Assembly: GCA_030280995.1 (NCBI GenBank)
Contig: JASXTE010000015.1
Coordinates: forward strand, 21,348,501-21,412,500
Reading direction: 5' to 3'
From: Hemileia vastatrix
Taxonomy: Eukaryota; Basidiomycota; Pucciniomycetes; Pucciniales; Zaghouaniaceae
Length of the DNA stretch: 64,000 nucleotides
Under the pieces are notes generated by a model. That model did not search any database. It was not told where the DNA came from and saw nothing but the letters and a program-made list of their open reading frames with translations. Shown in pieces: positions 12,654-25,000 of the stretch. Both the position numbers and the translations under genes were made by a program. The first letter of the stretch is position 1; each line of letters starts with the position of its first letter.

Positions 12654-14800
12654 AAAATTAATTATATAGTAGCATTTAACCATGTTTTTATACTAATGTC
12701 ATATAAAAAAAGGGATTGAACTAAAACTTTCAGTAAAGAAAATAAAAATAAGATAAGTTAATATTCTTGTTTATATTCTCATATTTTTGAAATGGCTTAC
12801 TTAAGGGAGAAAATTATTTGGTTTTAGAGTACAAGAATTTCTAGATAAAAATCTTCACAATATAGTTTGACCCTCTCAAAAAGAAAATTCCTCAAATTTT
12901 ACTATCACATTTTATATATTTGTTAAGTAATAGAAAATGGAGTTGTGTCTTTGAAAATGAAGCTTTAGAAAATGAAATAAATGATTTAAATTTATAATAT
13001 AATTTTTGAAACAATAAATCATGTATTCAAAAAAAATTATATATCTTACAATCAAGATAACAGTATTAATTAAGCAACTCTAACAACTTTGGAAAGAAAA
13101 CAAGAAAAAAATAATTAGTAAAATGCATAAGTTATTTTTAGAATATAAGGAAACTTAATAGATCTACCTGTAAACTAGCCTTAAAGCAGGTTTGGATTTA
13201 ACATGTGGAAATTCATACATGGTACCCTTCTATCATTAGATCAGAATAAAATTTATGTAGTTTTATTTTTTTAATTTATAATAGTATTTTTATTTTTGGC
13301 TTTTTCATTAGTATAACTATATATTTTTTAACTTTTTTGTTTTTCATAACATAAGTTCAAAGCTGCACATCACTACTTCAAGATGAAACTCCATATAATG
13401 TAATCAATGAATGATATATTATAATGAATTTTACTAGAGACTTTTCAAAAATGGTGATTAAGAATACTTATTATAATTTTTTAAATTTTTATTATTATTC
13501 TATCTCTTGAAAGGAGATGGCCATATCTCAATTTAATTAGTTTTTCCTCAGAAAAATTTATTCTTGATCTAAATAAAATTGCATCACTATTAACTAGATG
13601 TTATTATACAATTTTAACAATTTTTTTATCTGAACATAGTTGAAAGTATGTATAAATTAAAGTGTTTCCACATAGTCTTACTATTATCCCACCATTATTT
13701 TCACATTTAGATTTCATTATAACTGTAAAATAAGTTTTTCAATAATTTTAATAATACCTTAATATTTAATAATTTAGTTACATAGTAGATTTTTTATCCT
13801 TTTTTTATATGAGGCTTATTATATAAACACTACTTTTAGATTTTATCCATTTTGATGTCTGATAATTTAAATTTTCATTTAACTACCCAAATTATATCAA
13901 AAAAAATTCAAAAGTATATTTTTTTAATGTACTCTTTTTGATAAACTTATCATTTCTTATAGGTTATTCTTCAACTATTTATTTTAATTAATTACCCACT
14001 CATTTATGGTCTGTTATTGTTGTTCATTACATACAGACAAAATAAGGATACTCTCATATATATTGGAGTTTTAAATTAAAAAGTAAATACTAGTGGCTGG
14101 TATTAAATATGAAGTTGTTATAACTAAGTTGAACATTAATTAATTATTAAATGGCATTTTATATTACAAATTTTATTGAATGTATATAAAAATAACACTC
14201 AAGAAATATATATAAGATATATATATAACCATTGTATATCAAAAATGAAGTACTTATCAACATGGTCTTTTTAAATGATTTTCAAATTTACTTAAAGAGA
14301 CATTAATATTACCAATTCAAATTTTATATCAAATACAACAATATTATTATTTCATTTTTAATTATTTTACAAAAAATTTGAGTTTCAAAGTAATTTAATT
14401 CAGTATTTAATGAATGTTTTTGAAAAATATTTTTAAAAATAGAAATAACCCCTCACAAAAAAAAAAAAATATAATTTTTTTTACTTACAATTTGCACCAT
14501 ATTTCTACCCTTAAAATATTTGTATTCTTCTAACAAAAATATTTTTTAAAATTTTTTTCATTATTCAATTACAAAATGTCAAATTTATAATTTATTTTAC
14601 CTTACTAAAAAATTTAGTTGAAAATTTAATTTTGTATTTTCAAAAAATAAACTTAAATGTCAAAAATTAAAAAAACAAAATTATAAAAATAATTATGAGA
14701 AAGAGGTAGATTAAATTTATAATATTCATATAAAAAAATTCATATATTTTATGGTGTTTGAATTTTAAATTTAATGTATTAAAAAATAATTATTAAATAA

Positions 14801-15506
14801 CCAAGCCAAATGAAATTGGCTTGGATTTTTGGTATCACTAGAACTTATTTTTTTTCTTATTACTCACATTTTAATTTTTAATTTTTTTTTTCTACATTTC
14901 TCATTTTTTTTTTATGATTTTTAATGTTTTTAAGACCGAAGTTGCTTTCAAACAACTTCGGTCTAACGTTTCTCTCACTTTCCCACCAGATTGCACCTGG
15001 TAGGGAAAGTCGCTTCCATTTTAGAGACCAAAGTCCCTTGCAGGGACTTTGGTTTCTCTGTGTGCATTGCACAGCCAGAAAAAAACTGGCTGTGCAATGC
15101 ACTGCATGCAGCACATGCAACATGCATTGCTGCTGCAAGTAATGCGCATTGCATGCAGCAGCAATGCAGGCTGCATGTGCTGCATGCAACACGGTTTCTG
15201 CTGCATGCAGCGCGCATTGCACATGCTGCGCATATCTCATGCAGCTGACTTGATATCAGCTGTATGAAATATGGTAGCAATTGTGCAACGCGCGTTACTT
15301 GCAGCAGCAATGCGCGTTGCACACTGCTTTGGCCACCTCCCAGCCTAGTAAATTAGCTGGGAGGGTGGCAAACATTACAGCAAGCAATAGAAGTCGCTTT
15401 TAGCAACTTCAATTGCTTGAAAGAGACACTTCCAGCCAGGGGAAACCTGGCTGGAAGTACTAAATTGCAATGTAAGGGACCCAAGCCAATTTCAAAGGCT
15501 TGGGTC
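14801..15506. repeat. Cluster of about eleven consecutive hairpins
   Basis: Successive inverted repeats with different sequences fill this GC-richer island. Arms: 14801-14809/14816-14824 (9 bp); 14933-14944/14953-14964 (12 bp, perfect); 14977-14989/14997-15010; 15023-15037/15043-15059; 15062-15078/15086-15102 (17 bp, perfect, loop of seven A); a nested cruciform 15103-15119/15172-15188 (17 bp, perfect) around 15124-15137/15154-15167 (14 bp, perfect); 15231-15248/15256-15273; 15332-15344/15356-15369; 15381-15397/15403-15419; 15428-15440/15446-15458 (13 bp, perfect); 15478-15487/15497-15506 (10 bp, perfect). First and last hairpins share the word CCAAGCC. Open frames crossing the island are by-products of the repeats. 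Confidence 0.9.
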
Positions 15507-16594
15507 ATAAATTAAGGTTTCTAAAAAGCAGCCAGTATAAATATGGCTACAATAAAAAGTAAATTTTTTAAATAAAATACATAAAAAAAAAAAATTTGTT
15601 CAAATAAAATATACAACACTCTTCAGCCAGTAAGAAACAGCCTTCCATTGTTACACATAGAAACAAAATCAAATGTTTCTTTCATCAACATTGGCCATGT
15701 TTCAATATTTTGAACCAAGTAAGATCAGGAAAAAGGTCACGGCAAAAAAATTGCATAATTAAAAGTCTCCCAATTTAATATGGTGCGGAGGTTCATATTT
15801 TAGAAATAGGTGGTGCACATTATAGTTTCCTTTAAAAAAATTCAAAAATGAATTAATTTTGGCACAATGTAAATTTAAATGTGATGAGTGTATGTTTTTT
15901 AGCTACGTGAAACATGGTAGCTAGAATTATGTGGCATCAATTTTTTTTAGATGTGAAATTCAGTGTTCCACAAATGTGCATCTGTACAACATGCAGCCAA
16001 GTAAATTCTAGCTGGAATTAGTATATGCATAGGAAAAAATGATCATGCTGTGTACAGTGCCTTGGAAACATCATTCTTGGAATTTAGATGAAGTTTATCA
16101 TATGACTTGGAGAGCTGCATTTTTTTGAAAATGTGATCAGTGAAAATTCATGATATATACATCTGTTTGCCATCCAATTTATTTTTCCTTTCTCTTTCTC
16201 ACTTACCTTTTTCAAAAATTATCGATCATATTTTTGCTTTATCATTTTGAATTATTGGTACTATTTTCTTGACCTTATCTGATTACCGGTAAGCAAATTT
16301 TTCTTGCTATTGCATTTCATATCATTTTGGTTTGTTACACTTTTTTACACTTTTGACAAGTTAATCTTATGATTCTAATTCTGAATTTATTTTTATGGTA
16401 TCTTTTACTGTACCCTTTCGATTCATTATAAAATAATTCTTTTTCAGTTAACTTAAAGTTTTTTTTATTTGTTTGTCAATTTACTTTTCTTTATTCCTTA
16501 TCAAAAATGTTAAATTTATTTATCTAACCATTTATTTTTTAAAACAGTGATTATAAAATAAACTTTATAATTAATTTTGATCAATCAGCTACAA
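15507..16594. other. Upstream region of the Tet-like gene
   Basis: No gene seen. A weaker hairpin (AGCTAC / GTAGCT near 15901) continues the theme of the preceding cluster. The last 400 bp turn pyrimidine-rich (CTTTCTCTTTCTC near 16190), as in many fungal promoters. Confidence 0.5.
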
Positions 16595-18504
16595 ATGGAA
16601 GAAGATTTTATAGACATGTAAGTTCATGTTTTGCTTATCATTTTTCTATATTTCTTTAATACTTTCTCAACCATTATATTATTAATATGAAAAGTAAAAC
16701 ATCATCTCGTACTTGCTGAAAGCATACAGGATAATGTTTTGCTTTTCATAATAATAATTAGATTGTTTGTACTTTACCTTTAATTTATTGATTTTTAAGT
16801 TGTTTCAAAGTCTCGTACTTGCTGAAAGCATACAGGACAATGCTACAATTTAAAAATTAATAATTTATTGAAGTATAACTTTCTAAGTCAATATATTGAT
16901 CAGAGCAAGATTTTTCATTTTATATATGTGGATATCGTAATTCCGTTAATTTTTTAATATTACTAGTGTATTGGAGTTATACTTTCATTATATTATTAAT
17001 ATTAAGTGTAGAGCCAAATCTCGTACTTGCTGAATGCATACAGGATAAAGCTATACTCTTTATATGTATAATTTAATAAAGTATACCTTTGAAACGCTTT
17101 CTTAATATTTGAAATAAAGAAAAAGTATATAAATTTACTAATATGTAGATATGCTAACTTTTGTATTTCTAATATTGAAGATATGATAAAGTTAAAGGTA
17201 TCATTGACTGATAATTTAAATTATGTTACTATTTTCTAATTTTTGATTTTTTTCTATTTTAAATCAAAATTGAATTCTCTTAGGATTGAACCATCAATGA
17301 GTAACGATTTGAAAAAAAAAACGGCCAGGGAAGAACTCTAACAATAGGTGGGCGAAAGTCATTGCTACTGGAATGAAACTTGTAAACGCTCTTGGAATGG
17401 ATACAAACGGGAAGAAGCCACATTTCTATGCACGATCTTATGCAAATAATATGACAGATTGCAATAATCATTACAATTTTTTTCCTGGATGTAGTATTTA
17501 TAAACCAAAAGAAGTCTTAATACCTAATGTTCTTGTGCAGACTTTTGAAATTCATGAGCTCAAAGAACTAGATATGTTAGAAGCTACGGTGCAATGCATT
17601 AAGGATCTTTCTTACTGCAAACATGAAATTAAAAATAATGTTTATCATCAAAGAGCTGGTGGTTTTGGAAAAATGTTTGGTGGTGGCTTTATTTTAGATA
17701 GAAAGAAATCTTTACATATTCGTAAGTATCATTTTTTTAATTTAAATACTGAATTTTTGAATGCTTTTCCTTGCAGATGAATACACTGATGATATTGTAA
17801 AAACGGATGCATATAAAAAACGAATGAAGAGGATTGCAATGTACTTTGAATATTTTTTTAAAAAAATATCATATGTAAAGTACAATGAGGCAACTAATCT
17901 TTGCGCAAAACTTGGTATTCCTGGATTTTCAAAAGTTTCTATTGAAGAAGAGGGTGTACCGTTTGCTAGTAATTTAACTTGGACATCTGGAGGGAATGGT
18001 AATGGGTTCTCTAATGAGGTTCATCTCGATAAGGATGCAAGTGAGTATACTTTAGGAATATTTTTTCCTAAAGATACAGAAAAAAACACCATTCATATGA
18101 AGTATGATAAGACCCAACCACGACAAATAGGTGGAGAACTTATGTTTCCCGAAATTCGAAGTAAAATCAACTTTGAAGCAACTAATGGAATAACAGTGAC
18201 ATTATGGCCTGCCAATCAATTAAGGCATTTTACCTCAAGATGTCATGAAATTCCTGGCTTCACTAGGATAGGTTCTTCTATTCAAATCAGCACTAGACTT
18301 TTTCATGCTATAGAAAAGCTTAATGTTTTTGATATTGATATTTCAGAATACTTAGAAATTAAAAAAGAAAAATTTAGGTTAGAATATTTGATTAGTGCTT
18401 TGAGAGTTTTTTTGAAAAGAGATGACTTAATAGAGGAAGAAATAGAATCAGCAAAGTATTATTTATCTAATGTTAAGACAAATCTAAAAAATCTAGATAT
18501 ATAA
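16595..18504 (+). CDS. Tet-like 2-oxoglutarate/Fe(II) dioxygenase (TET/JBP-type), one frameshift
   Basis: Probable oxidase of 5-methylpyrimidines in DNA, acting in the nucleus. Model: exons 16595-16617, 17284-17721 and 17777-18504; the two GT-AG introns keep phase. Exon 1 codes a short acidic start (MEEDFID). Exon 3 holds the double-stranded beta-helix core: iron ligands H-x-D in NEVHLDKDASEYTLGIFF, a GGELMFPE strand, the distal His in LRHFTSR and the 2-oxoglutarate-binding Arg region RIGSSIQISTR. A run of ten A at 17312-17321 puts exon 2 out of frame with the rest; one A fewer would keep it open, so this is a one-base lesion or a sequencing error. Families of this kind are expanded in rusts and linked to DNA transposons in basidiomycetes (Iyer and co-workers). 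The fold call rests on motifs read by eye; DNA as substrate is inference. Confidence 0.72.
16705..17043 (+). repeat. Three direct 25-bp repeats in intron 1 of the Tet-like gene
   Basis: Copies at 16705-16729, 16811-16835 and 17019-17043 share CGTACTTGCTGA and end in CATACAG followed by GA. The flanks are also loosely alike, so these are decayed 100-200-bp tandem units. Each copy ends as a 3' splice site would; using any of them instead of 17283 would lead to an early stop. Confidence 0.8.
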
Positions 18505-19658
18505 ATATTAAAAATTTATATTATATATACACAACTTAATGCAAATTTAAACATGATAAATACTGGGAGTAGCTGTAACATTTTCAGTTTTGATAATTAT
18601 AGTATTATCTATTTTTTTAATTTGTGAAATAAAATAATTTTTTTTCATAATATTATAAGAAAATTTGATTTACTTTTGAGGAAATATATAAGTTGTGAAA
18701 TCTTTAAATGTCATTTTTATTAAATTGGTAGCAAAGGTTCTAAAATAAAAAAAACTATAATAAAGAATTTGAAATATATTAGCCATAAAAATGTGCTTTT
18801 AATGCTACCAAATTAACTGTATAGTATTTTAGGTCAAACAGGCTTATTAATAAAAAAGTTAATAATAAAGAGTTGAAGAAAGAATTTTGAATCAATAATA
18901 GATTAAATTGTATTTTTTTAATTATGTACTCATTTAATTATTTAAATTGTTCTACTTCTGATTAAAAATGTTACAATCAACGAAAACATTTGTAATAATT
19001 AATAGATTATATAATATTAAAGGTAAAGTAACAAAACTAGAGCAGTCATCATATTTTTATATAAACAATAAAATATTTAAGAATTTAATACAAGTATTTG
19101 AAATCATATAAGTAGATTTTAAAATCTTTGTTATTGCTGGACTTACAATAATTTTTTTTAATAATTAATTTAGAAAATCATGTCAAAGGTTACTTAATAA
19201 ATTTCAAAGATGGTCACATTTTTGACGTATTTGAAGGAAAATAACTTGAATTATACAAGATATATCATATAGACAGAACTTTATCTATTTACATGTTGGA
19301 ATATTAATTTATTGAAAGGCTATGTTTAGCAAAAAAAGGTGATACTGGCTGAATGGAGCTCCAGTGATTAAGAAAATCTGCAGAAATAGCCCTAGCAATT
19401 CCTGGAGGACTTGGGGTATCAAATTTTAAAGGAAATGGATCACACTTGCCTATAAAAGGTTTTATTAATGTTAAAATATAGTTATTTAAATTTTTCCAAA
19501 TTATTTCTTCCATCAAATGATTTTTTTTCATGTAAATTAAGAAACTTAACTTCTGATATTACCTCCAAGCAATCAGCTGCTGAAGCCAATCTATGATCTC
19601 AAGAGCTCAGAAATAAACCACGGACACCATCAATTATATAGAATGTGAAAGATTGATA
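18505..19658. other. AT-rich spacer between convergent genes
   Basis: No firm gene. On the - strand, 19304-19450 reads CDPFPLKFDTPSPPGIARA and HWSSIQPVSPFF after a possible 3' splice site, so it could be an extra exon of a lost gene; I see no partner exons and do not call it. Confidence 0.5.
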
Positions 19659-21730
19659 TCAGTGGTGGGAGTATTCAGAATTTATTTTGTTTAGTGCAGC
19701 CTTTTGTTTCTCTCTCATTATAGTCAGTTCAGTATTTTCGTTTTTCTCACTTGATTGTTGAGCTTCACTAGTATTGCCACTTGATATTGTTGCAGCACAA
19801 TATTTTGATTTAAGAATGATAATTGACATAATTATATCAATGATAATATTGCTGATTTGAAGAAGAGTTGACATTGATATATCACGGGTTTGAAGTGCAG
19901 TGGGACCAACTTCTAAGCCATCAGAAATCGGACTCTTCAGATTTGAAAGGTGAGCTAGAAGCTGAAGACCACGTTCAATTGGACAATCTGAGTTAATGTT
20001 TTGATGTGATGGAAGCTGGCTGAATACATGTGTGGTCAGATAAAGTGAAGATGATATAAGAGATACCCATGAAGAACGGCAGTGGTCACTTGGGATCATT
20101 AATCTCATGAGAATTCGGATAAGATTGGATTCAGGGTGATCCGTTTTCTTTGTTGAGGAAAGAATTTCAGTATTTAAACCATTAGGATCACATAAATCTT
20201 CCATTTTTTTGAAATCAATATTATCGAGTACCCATAGCTGTGAGCTATCAATCTCTAAAAAAATATTTGCTACAAAAGGAAAAAAAAATAAGTAAAAGAA
20301 CAAAAGTCAAGACTAAAAATTATGGTAACTTACATAACTCAGTAAGTTTTGAAAGCCAATCTTCTCCACAATATTTTTCCCAATGAAAAGTAAACATTGG
20401 AATATTTGACATGGGTTCTTGGGAAGAAGTAGAAGAGCGTAATTTGAGGAGAGTAACAATTTCCAACCACGACCTGAGGACCTTTGCCGTGCTGATTCTA
20501 CCTTTATAAAAATTATGAATTTTACAGAATTCCTCCTGCAAATCAGATTCTTTTAGAACTGAGGGTGAATAAGTTAGAGGTTTTTTCGATATCTTGATTG
20601 GAGTTGATTTCATTGGTAGAGAAGCTTTCAAAGAGGTCAAAGTAGGTAATTTAGGAGGTGATGGGTATTGCTTCTTAGAAATGAAGGAATTTGGTGATGA
20701 GCTGTTTGAATCATCATCTTTATCAAACATATCAACATGTCTTGAAGAAGATTTTAAACTTTGCTTTTTTTGATGAACAAGCATAGCTTCATATTCTGAA
20801 AGTTGATCATCGCTATTTTCATTGCTCTTTTCATCATCTTCATCAGGGAGAGGGCGTTTATGGATGGAACAATCTACAGCAGGTGAGTTTCTGGTACAAA
20901 ATATCAAAAGAAAGATAAAAAGTACAATATGTAAGCAATAAAAGAGATATATAATTGAATTTTAAAGATAAAAGAATAACAATAAAAAAAAAGGAAACAA
21001 GAATATACTCATTATCAAAACCTTTGCTTTTTTTTGAGATTTATTATTTGATACATCAGAAAATCCATTAGCAGAAGCCGGTTTAATACGTCGAAAAAAA
21101 GAGGAGCCTTGGGATAATCTCTTTTTCTTGGAACGGATAACAGGTGTTTCAAGATTTTCCTTAGAAGTTGAAGCATGAGTTGAAGCTGATGGTTCATCTG
21201 TCTCATCATCATCCCTAATGACAATGACTTCATCAGGAGGAATCATACCCTCCTCATAAGCTACAAATATATATGAAGAAAAAAAAATATTAATAATCTT
21301 ATCTACTAATTTAAAAGGAGACAAAAAAGTTGATGAACATACATTTTTCAAGGCTTTTCACATATTGGAGTAAGTCATTACAAGGGTTAGATAAATATGA
21401 AGGAGAAGGATTATTGTTAAGGATCTTGACAAGCTCTTCTGTTTTATCTCTAGCCAATTCAAGTAAATTGCGATACTGAACTCTTGTTATTTCCTGCCTC
21501 TCATGGCTAAGTACAGGAGGCTTAGGTGCCATGCCATGTGGCAGACATGGTGCAAGCTCAAAAGCTTCAAAGCGAGTATCAATCAGAGAGTGGGATGAAA
21601 CACATTTGGGTGCTGGAAAATCAAATTTTTGAAAAAAAAAGATATAGAACATAAGTGAAAGATATAAATTAAGAGAGAGGAACATGATATACATACAAAG
21701 TGGAGGTGTAGGATTTTGTATACTAGACAT
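19659..21730 (-). CDS. Five-exon gene of unknown function (gene C), open throughout
   Basis: Not recognised. Model on the - strand: exons 21697-21730, 21343-21612, 21009-21260, 20334-20873 and 19659-20269. All four introns have GT-AG ends, and the joined frame closes exactly at 568 codons plus stop, strong support for a real spliced gene. Residues about 25-100 are mixed with a helical segment (RVQYRNLLELARDKTEEL). About 110-330 is acidic, serine-rich and probably disordered, with basic clusters (RSKKKR, KSQKKAK) that could act as nuclear signals. The last 240 residues look folded and hydrophobic (STLLQISNIIIDIIMSIIIL). It lies convergent to the Tet-like gene and upstream of the palindrome array. 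A DNA-binding or transposition accessory role is possible but is guesswork. Confidence 0.75.
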
Positions 21731-22764
21731 ATTGATTAATGAATATTAAAAAAAAGTATTCGATATCAAAAAATTATGATGTAATATGATGAATAATTAT
21801 AAGAAACTCTATTCTAGAAAATTGAAGTTGATAATTTAATAGGATAAAAAATTGAATAAGATTAAAATTAAAGTGAGGATGAAAGAAACAGAAAACATAA
21901 AGAGGGGTATTTTATATTATTTGAGCTTTTTTTAACATGTATTATTCATAGTGGGGTAAACTGAGTAACATGCTAAATCACAATCTGTTTATATTGAAGC
22001 GAAATTTGATGTAGCTAACAGAAAATACTAGTAATTCTTTGGGGACTTTTAGTGTGAAAAACAAATAATAACAAATTTATATCCCATATGCAAATTGCCA
22101 CGGGTAAATACAAAATTTTTTAAATTAGAATTTACTCCTAAACAATGGAGATACACTTAATTAGTATATTATATGAAAAAAAAAGGATAATCCTTTATGA
22201 ATATTTGTTAAATTTACTTTCAGATGACAATGTGAGATTCACATATATACTGATATGCCTCATCAAACAAGAAATGAATTATAAATATAAAATTGGTAAC
22301 ATTAGAATTTAAGATAAGAATTTGTTTTTTAAGTGACAGGAGGAGTGTCAGGCTAGGGTGTGGGCACCGTGACCAAACCTTTGATAAACTTGGATACAAC
22401 TAAGGGAAAAAAAAATTGAATAGTTTTATTTTGCAATATATCTTAGTCTGCACAAGATATTGCATTGTTGTCCCTAACTATACCAAAATTGTTACTTTTC
22501 AAAAGTTATAGGACTACTAAGTTGATAAAATATTATTATGAATTACCCAATGAAATACCTTAAGCAACATTCAAAATTATTAAAATATTAATATTCAATT
22601 TGAGATTTGGATTAGCTAATTTTTCACAACTTACCACAGTTTTGATTAATATAATAAAACTTGAAAAAAATTGTTGAGATAACCTAGAAATGGGTTCAAG
22701 AAAATGATGAAACATATGACTTGAAACTTAACTCATACACTATTGATAAACTTCATGGATCCTG
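21731..22764. other. Intergenic region upstream of gene C
   Basis: AT-rich with no gene seen. A short GC-richer patch near 22335-22375 (GGAGGAGTGTCAGG, GGGCACCGTGACC) has no matching feature. Confidence 0.6.
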
Positions 22765-24702
22765 ATTAATTTCTATCGAAATTAATTTTGAGAGTAGCAT
22801 ATTGAATTTTAGCTATGACCAAGTACTGTAAGTGCCATGGTTTGTATTCAATATATTGGTGTTGAAATTAATTTTGATAGGAATCAACAAGTATCACATG
22901 GCACCATGCATGAAACACTGACAGAAACCATCAAATTTATGAGGCAATGAACCTCATAATTTCGATCGAAATTAATATAGACCCCTGCATATTGAATACA
23001 AGCCATTTCACATGGACTACACAGACATAGATAAAATTCAACATGCATGGCTTAAAATTAATTTTGATCGAAATTAACCAAGGCATTAAAACATCAATTT
23101 TTATATGGTGTACTTGATCAAACCAGTTTATCTAACTGCTTAGCTTACCTATACTTATAGGAATTTTATGCATAGTCCATGTCCATATTAATTTCAATCG
23201 AAATTAATGTTGACTAATACATAATGAATACATGCTATGCCACTTACACTTGCCAGGCAAAGCCACCATTAAATATGCCAGTATCAAAAATTAATTTCGA
23301 TCGAAATTAATGAGCATGATAATCATGAATTTCTGGAGTCAACTGCTTATTTTTATGCATGGTGCCTTGCCAACATTAATTTCGATCGAAATTACTTTTG
23401 ATACTGGCATATTGCATGTATATATGCCTGGAAAGTGTAAGTGGCATAGTGTGTATTCATTATGTATTGGTCAACATTAATTTTGATCGAATTTAATGTT
23501 GACATTTGCATATTGAACCCAAGCCAGAAAACAACCCAGAAGATTCTTCATAAAACTTCCCATTAATTTTGATCGAAATTAAGGCTGACCATATACATAT
23601 TGAATGGTAGTTATATCTGGTCTGAGTAAGCAGAGATTATTTATATTCAATATGTATTGGTCAACATTAATTTTGATCAAAATTAATGAGCATTTTGATC
23701 ATGAACTTTTTCAGTCAGTTAGTTGTTTCAATGCATAATGGCATGCCAACATTAATTTTGATCAAAATTAATGTTGAAATGATATAATGCTTTTTTGCAT
23801 GACATGTAAAGGACGGCAAGTATTTTTAAGTATTGAAATTTACTATACATGTTGAGGGTAAATATAAAATTTACATATCCATATTAATTTCTATAAAAAT
23901 TAATGTTGACCAATACATAATAAATAGTAGATATGCCTGGCTAGTGTAAGTGGCATAGCTTTTTTTCAATCTGCACTTGGCAACATCAATTTTGATCGAA
24001 ATTAAGGTTCATGATTATCATCAATTTATTCAGTCAGTTGCTTACTGTTATGCATGGTAACATGTCAACATTAATTTTAATAAAAATTGAATTTGACATG
24101 CCACCAAGCATTTTTATGTAAGATGAAAAGTAGGGCACTCTATTCTTAAGTAAACACATTACAATGCATATTGAGCATGTAAATATCATTTACACATTAA
24201 TATTAATTTCAATCAAAATTAATGTTGACCAATAAACATTGAACACAAGCTTTACAACTTACACACACCAGATATAACTACCATTCAATAAGTATATGGT
24301 GCTCACTAATTTCGATCAAAATTAATGAGCAGTTTTATGAAGAATTTTTTGGGTCGTTTGCTGGTTTGGGTTCAATATGAAAATGTCAATATTAAATTCT
24401 ATTGAAATTAATGTTGACCAATATGTAATGAATACACACTATGCCACTTACACTTTCCAGGAATAGACACCATGCAATATGCAAGTATCAAAAGTAATTT
24501 CCATCGAAATTAATGTTGGCAAGGCACCATGCATAAAAATAAGCAGTTGACTCCAAAAATTTATGATTATCATGCTCATTAATTTCAATCGAAATTAATT
24601 TTTGATACTGGCATATTTAATGGTAGCAATGCCTGGCAAGTATAAGTGGCATAGCGTGTATTCACTATGTATTGGTCAACATTAAATTCGATTGAAATTA
24701 AT
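22765..24702. repeat. Array of about 20 palindromes of 22 bp centred on GATC
   Basis: The consensus is a perfect 22-bp palindrome, half-site ATTAATTTCGA followed by its reverse complement. Copies start near 22765, 22956, 23057, 23187, 23290, 23375, 23476, 23572, 23666, 23751, 23883, 23985, 24070, 24202, 24305, 24391, 24493, 24578 and 24681, plus a worn one near 22870, so spacing is often close to 100 bp. The unit flanks repeat as well (TGTTGACCAATACAT, GCCACTTACACTT, CATGGTGCCTTGCCAAC) and occur in both orientations; for example 23205-23470 and 24410-24680 are inverted copies. The array lies just past the 3' end of gene A. Confidence 0.92.
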
Positions 24703-24917
24703 ATGGATACATAAATGTGACATAAAGAGGTATGGACCATCAATTTGTTGAAAATACATTTTTATATCTCATACATTATTTGTTTTTCTTAAATAAAATT
24801 TTACTCTCTCTCAATATCACTTTATAACATTTACCAAGCTGCTTTAAAAAAAAACAGAATACATAAAATTCAATATAAGATAGCTATATTACACAGAAGA
24901 TCACCGTTATACCTAAG

Positions 24918-25000
24918 TTATGATGATGTTGATGCTCTATTAATTGATTCCCAAATCTTTACCAGATCAATATCACCTCCAACCCCAAGTGACTCACGTT
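24918..25000 (-). CDS. C-terminal fragment of gene A, cut off by element M
   Basis: On the - strand, reading straight from gene A (ending LSVNER at the right edge of element M) across the duplicated ACGTT into this segment keeps the frame open for about 25 more codons (ESLGVGGDIDLVKIWES) to a TAA at 24918-24920. The segment aligns with the C-terminus of gene B. This shows the original end of gene A and confirms element M as an insertion. Confidence 0.85.
24996..25000. repeat. Target site duplication of element M, left copy
   Basis: ACGTT immediately left of the LTR; the identical 5 bp lie at 37918-37922. Five bp is the usual length for Ty3/gypsy integrases. Confidence 0.9.

Larger units (their letters stand above)
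8966..14800. other. Very AT-rich intergenic block
   Basis: About 5.8 kb with no open frame of note and no recognisable protein on either strand. It holds long A/T runs and two TA dinucleotide tracts (about 10868-10901 and 12615-12651). Just inside the left edge there are several TTGATC words. I see no gene, RNA or clear repeat family. Confidence 0.7.

Noticed and set aside
14878..15322. Several overlapping Cys/His/Ala-rich open frames on both strands
   Set aside because: They arise from the GCA/TGC-rich hairpins read in every frame; composition follows the palindromes and no domain or start context supports them.
22765..24702. CRISPR-like array
   Set aside because: Repeats are palindromes inside larger repeated units with similar, not unique, spacers; the setting is a eukaryotic transposon and no cas gene is present.
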